From Nocardioides terrae (GTDB taxonomy: Bacteria > Actinomycetota > Actinomycetes > Propionibacteriales > Nocardioidaceae): a stretch of DNA of 64,000 bases. Numbering within the stretch: the stretch's first letter is position 1; every line of letters begins with the position of its first letter. A program made the translations under genes and the position numbers. The notes below the pieces were generated by a model that was given only the letters and a program-made list of their open reading frames with translations, was not told the DNA's origin and ran no database searches. Below are positions 1-7,854 of the stretch, piece by piece. The stretch spans positions 62,001-126,000 of the forward strand of contig NZ_FOLB01000009.1 of NCBI RefSeq assembly GCF_900112345.1. Direction: 5' to 3'.

Positions 1-1144
1 CGCGGTCGTCATGCTCGACCTCGACCACTTCAAGGCGGCGAACGACAGTGGCGGTCACGCCGCCGGCGACGACCTCCTGGTCGACTGCGCCACCCGCTGG
101 CGCACGATCGTTCCCGACTCCCGGCTGCTCTTCCGCTACGGCGGGGACGAGTTCGCCGTCCTCCTGCCCGGCTTCGCCCTCGGCGAGGCGACGGAGCTCG
201 CCGAGCGGCTGCGGACCGGCCTGCCCCGCGGAGCGACCGCTTCCATCGGTGTCGCCGCCTGGCAGCGGGGCGACTCGAGCTCGCTGCTGGTCGGCCGCGC
301 CGACGTCGCCCTCTACGAGGCCAAGGCCGGCGGCCGCGACCGGACCGTCGCCTACGGCGACCCGGGCCACGGCGCCCGTGAGATCGAGGACGCGCTCAGG
401 TCCGGCCAGTTCGTCCTGCACTACCAACCGGTCATCTCGCTCGCCGACGGCACGGTGCGTGGCATCGAGGCGCTCATCCGGTGGCAGCACCCCGAGCGCG
501 GGCTCCTCGCGCCCGCCGAGTTCCTGGCCGTGGCCGAGCGGACCGGGTCCATCCGTGAGCTCGGCGCCTGGACGCTCGGGCAGGCGTGCACGACCGGCAT
601 GAGCGGTCCGGCGGACCACGCCGTCTCCGTCAACGTGACGATCACCGAGCTGCGCCAGCCCTGCTACGCCGCCATGGTGGCGCAGACGCTGGAACGCACC
701 GGGCTCGACCCGCGGCGGCTGGTCATGGAGGTGACCGAGGGCGTCTACGCCGAGCACGACCAGCAGGTCATCAGCACGCTGGGCGACCTCCGAGGCCTCG
801 GCGTGCTGGTCGCCCTCGACGACTTCGGCTCTGGCTGGTCCTCGCTGCGCTGGCTGACGAGCTTCCCCGTCGACATCCTCAAGATCGACGGATCGTTCGT
901 GCACGCCATCGACGAGCCGGGCAGCAGGCTCGAGGTGCTCAGCGCGATCATCAAGCTCGGCAAGGAGCTGGGGCTCCACGTCGTCGGCGAACAGGTCGAG
1001 ACGGAGAACCAGGCGCGCGTGCTGCGCGAGCTCGGCTGCGACAGCGCCCAGGGCTTCCACCTCGGCCGGCCCGAGCCGAGGTCGACCCGGCCCTACCCCG
1101 CCGAGCCGCCGATCGCACGCTCGGCGAGCGCCCCCACGCCGTAG
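1..1144 (+). CDS. GGDEF-EAL cyclic-di-GMP protein, 5' end outside window
   Basis: Cyclic-di-GMP turnover protein. The reading frame is already open at base 2, so the N-terminus (probably a sensor region and the first part of the GGDEF fold) lies before the window. Visible GGDEF features are the LDLDHFK metal-binding strand and an intact GGDEF motif (YGGDEF). The inhibitory RxxD site expected five residues before GGDEF is absent. An EAL domain follows with EALIRW, the SVNVT asparagine, MEVTE, LDDFGSG, LKIDGSF and AQGF. The usual AEGVE motif reads GEQVE, which keeps both acidic residues. Both domains could therefore be active; which activity dominates cannot be told from sequence. Its last 52 bases overlap the convergent small gene that ends at 1093. 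Confidence 0.9.
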   Translation, partial: AVVMLDLDHFKAANDSGGHAAGDDLLVDCATRWRTIVPDSRLLFRYGGDEFAVLLPGFALGEATELAERLRTGLPRGATASIGVAAWQRGDSSSLLVGRADVALYEAKAGGRDRTVAYGDPGHGAREIEDALRSGQFVLHYQPVISLADGTVRGIEALIRWQHPERGLLAPAEFLAVAERTGSIRELGAWTLGQACTTGMSGPADHAVSVNVTITELRQPCYAAMVAQTLERTGLDPRRLVMEVTEGVYAEHDQQVISTLGDLRGLGVLVALDDFGSGWSSLRWLTSFPVDILKIDGSFVHAIDEPGSRLEVLSAIIKLGKELGLHVVGEQVETENQARVLRELGCDSAQGFHLGRPEPRSTRPYPAEPPIARSASAPTP

Positions 1145-1506
1145 TCGGCGTCCGGGTCGGGCAGCGGCGGCGAGGCCACCGTGACCGGGCCGAGGACCCG
1201 CACTCCGGCGCCCAGCCAGACCGCACCCTCGGCGGCGAGCAGGAACGGCCGGCCGAAGCGCACCTGGTAGACGCCGACGAGCCGTCGGCGTCCCTCCTCC
1301 GCCACGACGACGTCGCCGCGCTGCAGCCGTCTCGCCGGTGCCACGAGCAGCTCGGTGCCGGCGGGCCAGCCGCAGGCTGCCGTCGCGAGTCGGTGGACCA
1401 CGGCTGAGTCCGCGACCGGTCGCACCGGCGGCGTACGACGCGGAGCGGTCTCGACGTCGAACGGCAGCGCGGCCTGGCCGGCGTCCGGGCGCGATCTCGA
1501 ACTCAC
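1093..1506 (-). CDS. small LexA-box-controlled protein, S24/LexA-peptidase-like fold
   Basis: Protein of about 137 residues that I do not recognise as a named gene. The middle (GDVVVAEEGRRRLVGVYQV) resembles the beta-rich S24 fold shared by LexA C-termini and signal peptidases, but I see no convincing Ser/Lys pair; the fold assignment is tentative. The start chosen is GTG at 1504-1506: a TATGCT -10 element (1513-1518) lies six bases upstream, as expected for a leaderless mRNA. A perfect LexA box (1497-1512) covers the start. An ATG at 1561-1563 is in frame, but using it would place the LexA box inside the coding region. The 3' end overlaps the convergent GGDEF-EAL gene by 52 bases. Confidence 0.6.
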   Translation of the reverse strand: MSSRSRPDAGQAALPFDVETAPRRTPPVRPVADSAVVHRLATAACGWPAGTELLVAPARRLQRGDVVVAEEGRRRLVGVYQVRFGRPFLLAAEGAVWLGAGVRVLGPVTVASPPLPDPDADYGVGALAERAIGGSAG

Positions 1507-1512
1507 GTTCGA
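1497..1512. promoter_or_regulatory. perfect actinobacterial LexA (SOS) box
   Basis: TCGAAC-TCAC-GTTCGA matches the consensus TCGAAC-N4-GTTCGA on both halves. It sits directly downstream of the TATGCT -10 element and over the GTG start of the minus-strand gene ending at 1093, where a bound repressor would block initiation. The match is direct; the regulation is inferred. Confidence 0.8.
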
Positions 1513-1518
1513 AGCATA
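1513..1518 (-). promoter_or_regulatory. -10 element TATGCT
   Basis: TATGCT on the minus strand, six bases before the GTG at 1506. This places the transcription start at or very near the start codon. No clear -35 element is visible. Confidence 0.45.
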
Positions 1519-1577
1519 GCCACCTCTGGCAGCGGGCGATCGGCACCCATGAGCCGGGGGCATCGCCCGCGCGATTC

Positions 1578-2108
1578 TCAGTCGCGCTGCAGGACGAAGA
1601 AGTAGGGCCGCGGGTCGCCGCGCCTGTCCATGAGACCGAGCACCGTGTCGTGGGACGCGCGGCGGAAGAGGTCGACCACCGGCAGGTGGTCGTAGACCAG
1701 GGCAGCGGTCACCACCCCGCGGTGCTCCACCCGGCGCAGCCGGGCACGGTGCTTGCGGGTGCGCAGCGCGGGCCGCAGCACTGGCAGCGCGGCGCGTCCG
1801 CGGGCGACGACCGACGTCGGCACGACGGAGGCGAGCCCGATCGGCACCTTGCGCGGGTCCACCGGGAAGACGTCGCCGCCCGCGCCGGTGACCAGCAGCG
1901 GGTGCACAGCATCGACGCCGTCGAACTGCTTGCCGTACCAGCCTGACGCCTCGAGCAGCCCGTCCAGCCGATGGCCGGTGCGCAGCTCACGGCCCTTCCA
2001 GCGACCGCTGAGCTCCTCGATCGCGACAGGGGGCAGGGCGTCGAAGAGCGCGAGCGCGTCCTCCAGCGAGCAGGCGGGCTCCAGGCCGGCCAGCGGGCCG
2101 GGCGTCAC
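1578..2108 (-). CDS. GXWXG / DUF4334 domain protein
   Basis: Protein of about 176 residues. The GRWKG sequence is the GXWXG motif and is followed by the usual HRLDGLLEASGWYGKQFDG stretch. A C-terminal part ends in VDLFRRASHDTVLGLMDRRG-PYFFVL, as in DUF4334 proteins. The biochemical function of the family is not established. The start chosen is GTG at 2106-2108, because AGGAG lies five bases upstream; an in-frame GTG at 2112-2114 overlaps the stop of the band-7 gene and is the alternative. It is translationally coupled to that upstream gene, so the two are probably co-expressed. Confidence 0.7.
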   Translation of the reverse strand: MTPGPLAGLEPACSLEDALALFDALPPVAIEELSGRWKGRELRTGHRLDGLLEASGWYGKQFDGVDAVHPLLVTGAGGDVFPVDPRKVPIGLASVVPTSVVARGRAALPVLRPALRTRKHRARLRRVEHRGVVTAALVYDHLPVVDLFRRASHDTVLGLMDRRGDPRPYFFVLQRD

Positions 2109-2110
2109 CG

Positions 2111-2950
2111 TCACTCCTCGACAGGCTGACCGGTGCGGGCGTCCTGTCGCCGGCCGTCGACCGAGCGAGCCGGCCGCCCGGTGGCCGGCTCGCCGGTGGC
2201 CAACGCCTCGAAGTACCGCAGCATCTCGACCGGGAACGGCAGCACGAGCGTGGAGTTCTTCTCGGCCGCCACCTCCACCATGGTCTGGAGCAGCCGGAGC
2301 TGGAGCGCGGCCGGGGTCGCCGACATCGCGTCGGCCGCCTCGGCCAGCTTCTTCGACGCCTGGAACTCGCCGTCGGCGGTGATGATGCGTGACCGCCGCT
2401 CGCGCTCGGCCTCGGCCTGGCGCGACATCGACCGCTTCATCGTCTCCGGGAGCGCGACGTCCTTGATCTCGACCCGGTCGATCTCGATGCCCCACGGCAC
2501 CGCGGGGCTGTCGAGCATCAGCTCGAGGCCCTGGTTGAGGTGCTCGCGGTTGCACAGCAGGTCGTCGAGCTCGCTCTTGCCGATGATCGAGCGCAGCGAG
2601 GTCTGTGCCACCTGCGAGATAGCGTAGGCGTAGTCCTGCACCTCCACGACCGCCTTCACCGGGTCGATGACGCGGTAGTAGACGACGGCGTCCACGCGGA
2701 CGGTGACGTTGTCGCGGGTGATGCCGTCCTGGGCGGGGACGGTCATCGTCACGACCTGCATGTTGACGCGCTTGAGCCGGTCGACGAACGGGAGGATCGC
2801 GGTGATCCCGGGCTGCCTGACGTCGGGCTGCACCCGGCCCAGCCGGAACACGACGCCGCGCTCGATCTGCTTCACGACGCGCGCGCTGGCCGCGGCGACC
2901 AGCCCGGCGACGAGGACGGCGATCACCAGGATCGCCAGCACCACGTCCAT
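2111..2950 (-). CDS. SPFH/band-7 (slipin/stomatin-like) membrane protein
   Basis: A 279-residue stomatin-like protein. One N-terminal membrane segment (about residues 3-22) is followed by the band-7 domain (IERGVVFRLGRV, PGITAILPFVD, QDGITRDNVTVRVDAVVYYRV, TSLRSIIGKSELDDLL). A charged helical region follows (QAEAERERRSRIITADGEFQASKKLAEAA). Family members form membrane-bound oligomers that organise microdomains or regulate membrane proteases. No NfeD partner is beside it here; it is coupled to the GXWXG gene downstream instead. The ATG at 2950 is preceded by a strong AGGGAGG site. Confidence 0.88.
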   Translation of the reverse strand: MDVVLAILVIAVLVAGLVAAASARVVKQIERGVVFRLGRVQPDVRQPGITAILPFVDRLKRVNMQVVTMTVPAQDGITRDNVTVRVDAVVYYRVIDPVKAVVEVQDYAYAISQVAQTSLRSIIGKSELDDLLCNREHLNQGLELMLDSPAVPWGIEIDRVEIKDVALPETMKRSMSRQAEAERERRSRIITADGEFQASKKLAEAADAMSATPAALQLRLLQTMVEVAAEKNSTLVLPFPVEMLRYFEALATGEPATGRPARSVDGRRQDARTGQPVEE

Positions 2951-3004
2951 GGCGCCTCCCTAGCGGGAAGAGGTTGCTTCCAGAGTAGGTCGGGCGCCGC
3001 ACGC

Positions 3005-3044
3005 ACACGAGCCGCCACCGGTGCATCCCGGTGGCGGCTCGTGT
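3005..3044 (-). terminator. hairpin terminator after the indolepyruvate oxidoreductase gene
   Basis: A perfect 17-bp inverted repeat (3005-3021 with 3028-3044, six-base loop) lies eight bases beyond the stop of the gene ending at 3052 and before the band-7 gene. There is no U-tract, as is common in GC-rich actinobacteria. Confidence 0.75.
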
Positions 3045-3051
3045 CGATCGC

Positions 3052-6000
3052 TCAGAACGTGACGGCGATGCCCTCGGCGCGCAGCTGCTCGCGGTAGAGC
3101 TCGACGTTGCGCATCTTCACGCTCTCGAATCCGCGGACGACGTCCGGCAGCTCGGCGAGGCGGCAGGCACGGTCGTAGGACTCGACCGACAGGTCACCGG
3201 CGAGCTCGACGAGCAGGTCACGGTAGTGGGCGAGGATGGCCCGCTCGACCCGGCGTACCTCCGCACGACCGAAGGGGTCGAAGGCGGTGCCCCGGAGGAA
3301 CTTGAGCCGTGCGACCGTCCGCAACGCCACCTGGCGGCGCGGACCGAAGGCCATCTTCTTCTCCCCCAGCAGCCCCTGGAACGTCGGCGGGCGCAGCTGG
3401 AAGCTGATCCTGGTCCCACCGGGCACCTGCGCCCGGATCTCCTCGAGGGAGCTCGACGCGGTGAGCAGCCGGGCGACCTCGTACTCGTCCTTGTAGGCGG
3501 TCAGCTTGAAGAGGAAGCGCGCGGCCGCCTCGCTGAACCGGGTGTCGGCCGTGACCGCACGCTCCGCCGCCCAGACGCGGTCGACGAGCTCGACGTACTC
3601 ACGTGCCTTCGCCTGGCCTTGGAACTCGACCAGCTGCGGCGCCCGCACCTCGGCGAGGCGGCGCACCTCGCCGTCGAAGCGCGCCTCGGCCAGCGCGGGC
3701 ACGGTGATCTCCTTGACCGGTCGCGAAGCGACGGCCGTCGCCTCGGCGAAGGCCTCCGGAGCCGCGACCGCGGCCCGGCCCCAGCGGAACGCGGCGACGT
3801 TGGCGGAGACGGCGACCCCGTTGATGCCGATCGCCTCCTCGATCGCCTCGGCGGGGATGGGCAGGGCGCCGGACTGGAAGGCGGCGCCGACCAGCAGGAA
3901 GTTCGCCGCGGCGGTGTTGCCGAAGAGCGTCTCGGCGGCGCCGAGCGCGTCGAACGCGGTGACCTCGCTGACGGCCTCGCGCAGCCGGCCCATCAGCTCG
4001 CCGTCGGACGGGTAGGCGATCGACTTGTCGTAGACCATCGGGCCGGTCGGGGTCTGGCTGGTGGAGACGACCGCCCGGGTGCGGGCCGGGTCGCCGTAGG
4101 CGAGGTTCTTGCCCTCGGCCAGCGTCAGCAGGTCGAAGCCGAGGAGCGCGTCGGCCGACCCGGGCGTGACGCGGTTCGACGGCTCGACCGTGCCGGGCCC
4201 GAACCGCAGGTGGCCGGTGACCGGGCCCGCCTTCTGGCTCATGCCGACCTGGTCGAGCGACTCGACGCCGAAGCCGGCCCGCAGGGCGGCGGTGGCCAGC
4301 ACCTGGTTGACCGTGACGATGCCGGTGCCGCCGATGCCGGCGAGGAAGACGCCGACGGTCCGGTCCAGCGGGGGGTACGCCGGCGCCGGCACCTCCGGCG
4401 GCGTGGGCGTGGCCTTGCGCTCGAGCTTGACCGACGGGTCGGTCTCGACCGTCACGAACGACGGGCACTCCCCCTGCAGGCAGGTGTAGTCGGTGTTGCA
4501 GCTGGTCTGGTCGATCCGCGTCTTGCGGCCGAGCTCGGTCTCGACGGGCTGCACGGAGAGGCAGTTGCTCTTCACGCCGCAGTCGCCGCAGCCCTCGCAG
4601 ACCGCCTCGTTGATGACGACGCGGGTGTTGCGCGGCGCGAGCTTGCCCCGCTTGCGCTGGCGGCGCGCGTCGGCGGCGCAGTGCTGGTCGTAGATCAGGA
4701 CGGTGACGCCGGGGATGTCGCGCAGCGCCTGTTGGGCCTCGTCGAGGCGGTCACGGTGCCAGAGCCTCACTCCGTCGGCGAGGTCCCTCTTGCGGTACTT
4801 CTGCGGTTCGTCGGCGACGATGATGACCGCCTTGACGCCCTCGCTGACGAGCTTGTGGGTCAGCTTCGCCACGGCCACCGCGCCCTGCGGGTCCTGGGCG
4901 CCGGTCATCGCGACGACGTCGTTGTGGAGCAGCTTGTAGGTGATGTTCACGCCCGCCGCCACGCAGGCCTGGACGGCCAGCTGGGCGGAGTGGAAGAACG
5001 TGCCGTCGCCGACGTTCTGGAACATGTGCTCGGCGTGGCTGTAGTGGGCCTGGCCGATCCACTGCGACCCCTCGCCACCCATCTGGGTGATGCCGACGAC
5101 GGCGCTGTCGGTGCGCTGGGAGGCGGTCACCAGGGTGTGGCAGCCGATGCCACCGCCGCCGAGCGAGCCCTCCGGCAGCGCGGTGGAGCGGTTGTGCGGG
5201 CAGCCGCTGCAGAAGTACGGCGTGCGCGACGTCGACAGCAGCGGCAGGTTGATCCGGCGCGGCGGCTCGGGCTTGAGGCCGACCCGTCCGTCCAGCACCC
5301 GGCGCAGCGGCGCCAGCAGGCGGCCGGCGGTCAGCTCGCCGTCCAGCGGCACCAGCGGTACGCCGGCTCCGTCGCTCTTGCCCACGATCGCCGGCGCTCC
5401 GGCGCGGCCGTAGAGCACCTCGCGGATGCCCTGCTCGATGAAGGAGGTCTTGTCCTCGACGACGAGGATCTCGTCCAGCCCGTCGGCGAACCGGTCGAGG
5501 ATGGTCGGCTCGACGGGCCACATCATGCCGAGCCGCAGCACCCGGATGCCGGCGGCCTCGAGGTCGCTCTCGGAGACGCCGAGGTCGGTCAGCGCCTGTC
5601 GCATCGAGTCGTAGCAGCTGCCCGACGCGACGATCCCGAAGCGGGCGGCGGGCGCCTCGACCTCGATGGAGTTCAGGCCGTTCGCGGCGACGTACTCCTT
5701 GACCACGGCCATGCGGGGGCCGTAGAGCGAGGCCTCGGCGGCGACGATGCGGTCGGGGAAGAGCTCGAGCTTGGCCGGGGCGTAGTCGTAGGGGCGCCCC
5801 TGCCACTGGATGCTCGGGGCGACCGGGTCCAGCTCGGCGACGCGGGGACCGACGACCCAGGCGCCGTCGGCGACGTCGGCCACGATCTTGAGGGCCACCA
5901 CGCAGCCGGACGCGCGGGAGAGCGCGATGCCGTGCAGGCCGAGCTCGACGATCTCCTCGGCGTTGCGGGGGAAGAGGACGGGGACGCCCAAGGCCGCGAG

Positions 6001-6510
6001 CGACCGCTCGCTGACCGCGGGGACGGTGGACGACTTGGCGGCCGGGTCGTCGCCGACCAGCATGAGGATGCCGCCGTTGGGGTGGACACCGTACATGTTG
6101 GCGTGCCGGATCGCGTCGGTCGCGCGGTCGACGCCGGGGCCCTTGCCGAACCAGACGCCGGTGACGCCGTCGTAGCGGTCGTGGTCGAGGGTGACGTCGG
6201 ACTGACTGCCCCACACGGCGGTGGCGGCGAGCTCCTCGTTCATGCCGGGCACGACGGTGACGTCGTTGTCGGCCATCTCCTGCGGCAGCTTGAGCAGCAG
6301 CTGGTCGAGACCGCCGAGCGGGCTGCCGGGGTAGCCGGACACGAAGGTCCCGGTGCGCAGACCACGGCGGCGGTCCAGCGCGCGGTGCTCCACGAGGAGC
6401 CGGGCGACCGCCTGGACGCCGGTCAGCAGCATCGGGCTGGCACCGGACCGGTAGCGGTCGGAGAGGTCGTAGGGCGCGGGGGTGGCCCCGGGCTCGAGCA
6501 CAGCGGTCAT
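3052..6510 (-). CDS. indolepyruvate ferredoxin oxidoreductase, fused alpha/beta-type
   Basis: A 1152-residue fused enzyme that oxidatively decarboxylates aryl or branched 2-ketoacids to acyl-CoA with ThDP, CoA and ferredoxin. The N-terminal pyrimidine-binding domain carries GYPGSPLGG. The ThDP-binding region carries GGGGIGCHT, GITQMGGEGSQWIGQ and NVGDGTFFHS. A ferredoxin-like segment has CEGCGDCGVKSNC plus additional cysteines (CNTDYTCLQGEC). The gamma-type domain carries FLAGIGGTGIVTVNQVL and QVGMSQKAGPVTGHLRF, and a long C-terminal extension follows. Length and order match fused proteobacterial and actinobacterial enzymes. The ATG at 6510 has GGAGCG upstream. The gene lies downstream of a hydroxyacid/ketoacid cassette on the same strand, so its substrate could come from that pathway; this is inference. 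Confidence 0.9.
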   Translation of the reverse strand: MTAVLEPGATPAPYDLSDRYRSGASPMLLTGVQAVARLLVEHRALDRRRGLRTGTFVSGYPGSPLGGLDQLLLKLPQEMADNDVTVVPGMNEELAATAVWGSQSDVTLDHDRYDGVTGVWFGKGPGVDRATDAIRHANMYGVHPNGGILMLVGDDPAAKSSTVPAVSERSLAALGVPVLFPRNAEEIVELGLHGIALSRASGCVVALKIVADVADGAWVVGPRVAELDPVAPSIQWQGRPYDYAPAKLELFPDRIVAAEASLYGPRMAVVKEYVAANGLNSIEVEAPAARFGIVASGSCYDSMRQALTDLGVSESDLEAAGIRVLRLGMMWPVEPTILDRFADGLDEILVVEDKTSFIEQGIREVLYGRAGAPAIVGKSDGAGVPLVPLDGELTAGRLLAPLRRVLDGRVGLKPEPPRRINLPLLSTSRTPYFCSGCPHNRSTALPEGSLGGGGIGCHTLVTASQRTDSAVVGITQMGGEGSQWIGQAHYSHAEHMFQNVGDGTFFHSAQLAVQACVAAGVNITYKLLHNDVVAMTGAQDPQGAVAVAKLTHKLVSEGVKAVIIVADEPQKYRKRDLADGVRLWHRDRLDEAQQALRDIPGVTVLIYDQHCAADARRQRKRGKLAPRNTRVVINEAVCEGCGDCGVKSNCLSVQPVETELGRKTRIDQTSCNTDYTCLQGECPSFVTVETDPSVKLERKATPTPPEVPAPAYPPLDRTVGVFLAGIGGTGIVTVNQVLATAALRAGFGVESLDQVGMSQKAGPVTGHLRFGPGTVEPSNRVTPGSADALLGFDLLTLAEGKNLAYGDPARTRAVVSTSQTPTGPMVYDKSIAYPSDGELMGRLREAVSEVTAFDALGAAETLFGNTAAANFLLVGAAFQSGALPIPAEAIEEAIGINGVAVSANVAAFRWGRAAVAAPEAFAEATAVASRPVKEITVPALAEARFDGEVRRLAEVRAPQLVEFQGQAKAREYVELVDRVWAAERAVTADTRFSEAAARFLFKLTAYKDEYEVARLLTASSSLEEIRAQVPGGTRISFQLRPPTFQGLLGEKKMAFGPRRQVALRTVARLKFLRGTAFDPFGRAEVRRVERAILAHYRDLLVELAGDLSVESYDRACRLAELPDVVRGFESVKMRNVELYREQLRAEGIAVTF

Positions 6511-6642
6511 GACGGTCGCTCCTCACTCGGTTCCGGGCGGCGCAGGTGATCCGGCCGGAGTCGTCGTGGCCGCCGGGGTGTGGCAGCCGGGTCCGTGTCC
6601 GCAGGGGGTGCGCGGCCACGTGAGCGCCATCATGACTGAGGC

Positions 6643-6671
6643 GGTCGCGCCTGCTGCAAATCGGCGCGACC
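6643..6671. repeat. 9-bp perfect inverted repeat between two genes
   Basis: GGTCGCGCC (6643-6651) and GGCGCGACC (6663-6671) are separated by 11 bases. They lie in the longest intergenic gap (6511-6719), beyond the end of the enolase-family gene and upstream of the indolepyruvate oxidoreductase gene. It could be a weak terminator for the former or an operator for the latter. Nothing else stands out in this gap. Confidence 0.5.
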
Positions 6672-6719
6672 TGCGTCACACGGGACACCGCTTGCGCGTC
6701 GCGCCCGACCTGCGCCCGA

Positions 6720-7823
6720 TCACGCCACGTGGTACCGCTCGGCCGCCTCGCGCCGCAGGGTCAGCCCGTGGCCGGGTGCGTCGAGCGGCAGGAGCGCGCC
6801 GTCCACCGGGTCGGCGTACCCGTCGACGAGCTCGCGGGCGATCCGGACGTGGTCGTGGAACCACTCCAGGTGGCGCAGCCGCGGCGTCGCGGAGGCGACC
6901 GGAGCGGTGAGGTAGGGAGCGCAGTGGGCGGAGACATCGAGGCCGTGCGCGGCGGCGAGGGCGGCGACGCGGAGCCACTCGGTGTAGCCCCCGCAGCGGG
7001 TGACGTCCACCTGGAGGCAGTCCACGACCGGCGCCAGCCGGGCGAAGGTGGCCAGGTCGTAGCCGTACTCGCCCGCCGTCACGTCAGCGGCGACGCCGGC
7101 CCGGACGGTGGCGAGGCCGGCGAGGTCGTCGGAGCTGACCGGCTCCTCGAACCAGGTGACGCCGAGCCCGTCGAAGCGGCGGCCCATCCGGACGGCCCGG
7201 CCGACGGAGTAGGCGCCGTTCGCGTCGACGTAGAGCTCGGCGCCCTCGCCCCACAGGTCGTCGAGCACCGCCCGAGCCTGCTGAGTGCGCTCGAGGTCGC
7301 GCTCCTCGTGGCCGCCCCACGACTCGCCGACCTTGATCTTCACCCGACCGATCCCCTGCTCGACCCAGCCGGCGAGCTGGGCGTGCAGGTCGTCGTCGGA
7401 GTACGTCGTGAAGCCACCGCTGCCGTAGACGGGCACCGGCCCCGGCTCGGCGCCCCACCATCGCGTGAGTGGGAGGTCGAGCAGGCGGGCGCCCAGGTCC
7501 CACAGCGCGATGTCGACCGCCGAGATCGCCATGCCGACCAGCCCGGGACGCCCGGCGTTGCGGACGGCTCGCACCATCGCCGACTGGGCGCTGCCGGGCG
7601 CCAGGGCCGAGCGGCCCTCGACCACCGGGGCGAGCAGGTCGGCGACCACCGCGGTCGCGGCCGCCGGCGCGAAGGTCCAGCCCACGCCGACCGTGTCCGC
7701 CGCGCGGGCCTCGACGACGACCATCGTCGTGGAGTCCCACGCGATCGTGCCGTCGGCCTCGGGCTGGTCGGTCGGCACGGTGTAGGCGGCGGCCGTCACC
7801 GAGCCGACCGTCGGCTCAGTCAT
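6720..7823 (-). CDS. mandelate racemase/muconate-lactonizing enzyme family protein
   Basis: A 367-residue member of the enolase superfamily. Visible catalytic features are the KxK pair (VKIKVG), metal ligands in VDANG, FEEP and GEYG, a conserved VDCLQVDVTRCGG strand and a histidine in SAHCAP near the end of the barrel. These place it in the mandelate racemase subgroup (racemases and sugar-acid dehydratases). Substrate cannot be assigned. It is the last gene of a coupled minus-strand cassette: 22 bases separate its ATG at 7823 from the stop of the ThDP enzyme, and that junction holds a tandem repeat that duplicates the start codon. Confidence 0.85.
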   Translation of the reverse strand: MTEPTVGSVTAAAYTVPTDQPEADGTIAWDSTTMVVVEARAADTVGVGWTFAPAAATAVVADLLAPVVEGRSALAPGSAQSAMVRAVRNAGRPGLVGMAISAVDIALWDLGARLLDLPLTRWWGAEPGPVPVYGSGGFTTYSDDDLHAQLAGWVEQGIGRVKIKVGESWGGHEERDLERTQQARAVLDDLWGEGAELYVDANGAYSVGRAVRMGRRFDGLGVTWFEEPVSSDDLAGLATVRAGVAADVTAGEYGYDLATFARLAPVVDCLQVDVTRCGGYTEWLRVAALAAAHGLDVSAHCAPYLTAPVASATPRLRHLEWFHDHVRIARELVDGYADPVDGALLPLDAPGHGLTLRREAAERYHVA

Positions 7824-7854
7824 GCTCAGTCATGGTCAGTCATGGTCAGTCATG
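7815..7854. repeat. four tandem 10-bp units at a stop/start junction
   Basis: Four consecutive copies of (c/g)TCAGTCATG run from 7815 to 7854. On the minus strand each copy contains ATGACTGA. One copy supplies the stop of the ThDP enzyme (TGA at 7846-7848) and the last supplies the ATG of the enolase-family gene (7823). Since 10 is not a multiple of three, the extra ATGs fall in different frames and each is closed quickly by TGA. Confidence 0.9.

Noticed and set aside
3031..6549. Open frame of 1172 codons on the plus strand
   Set aside because: It is antisense to the whole indolepyruvate oxidoreductase gene, has arginine/glycine/glutamate-rich composition and no recognisable domain. This is an artefact of high GC, where the opposite strand rarely has stops.
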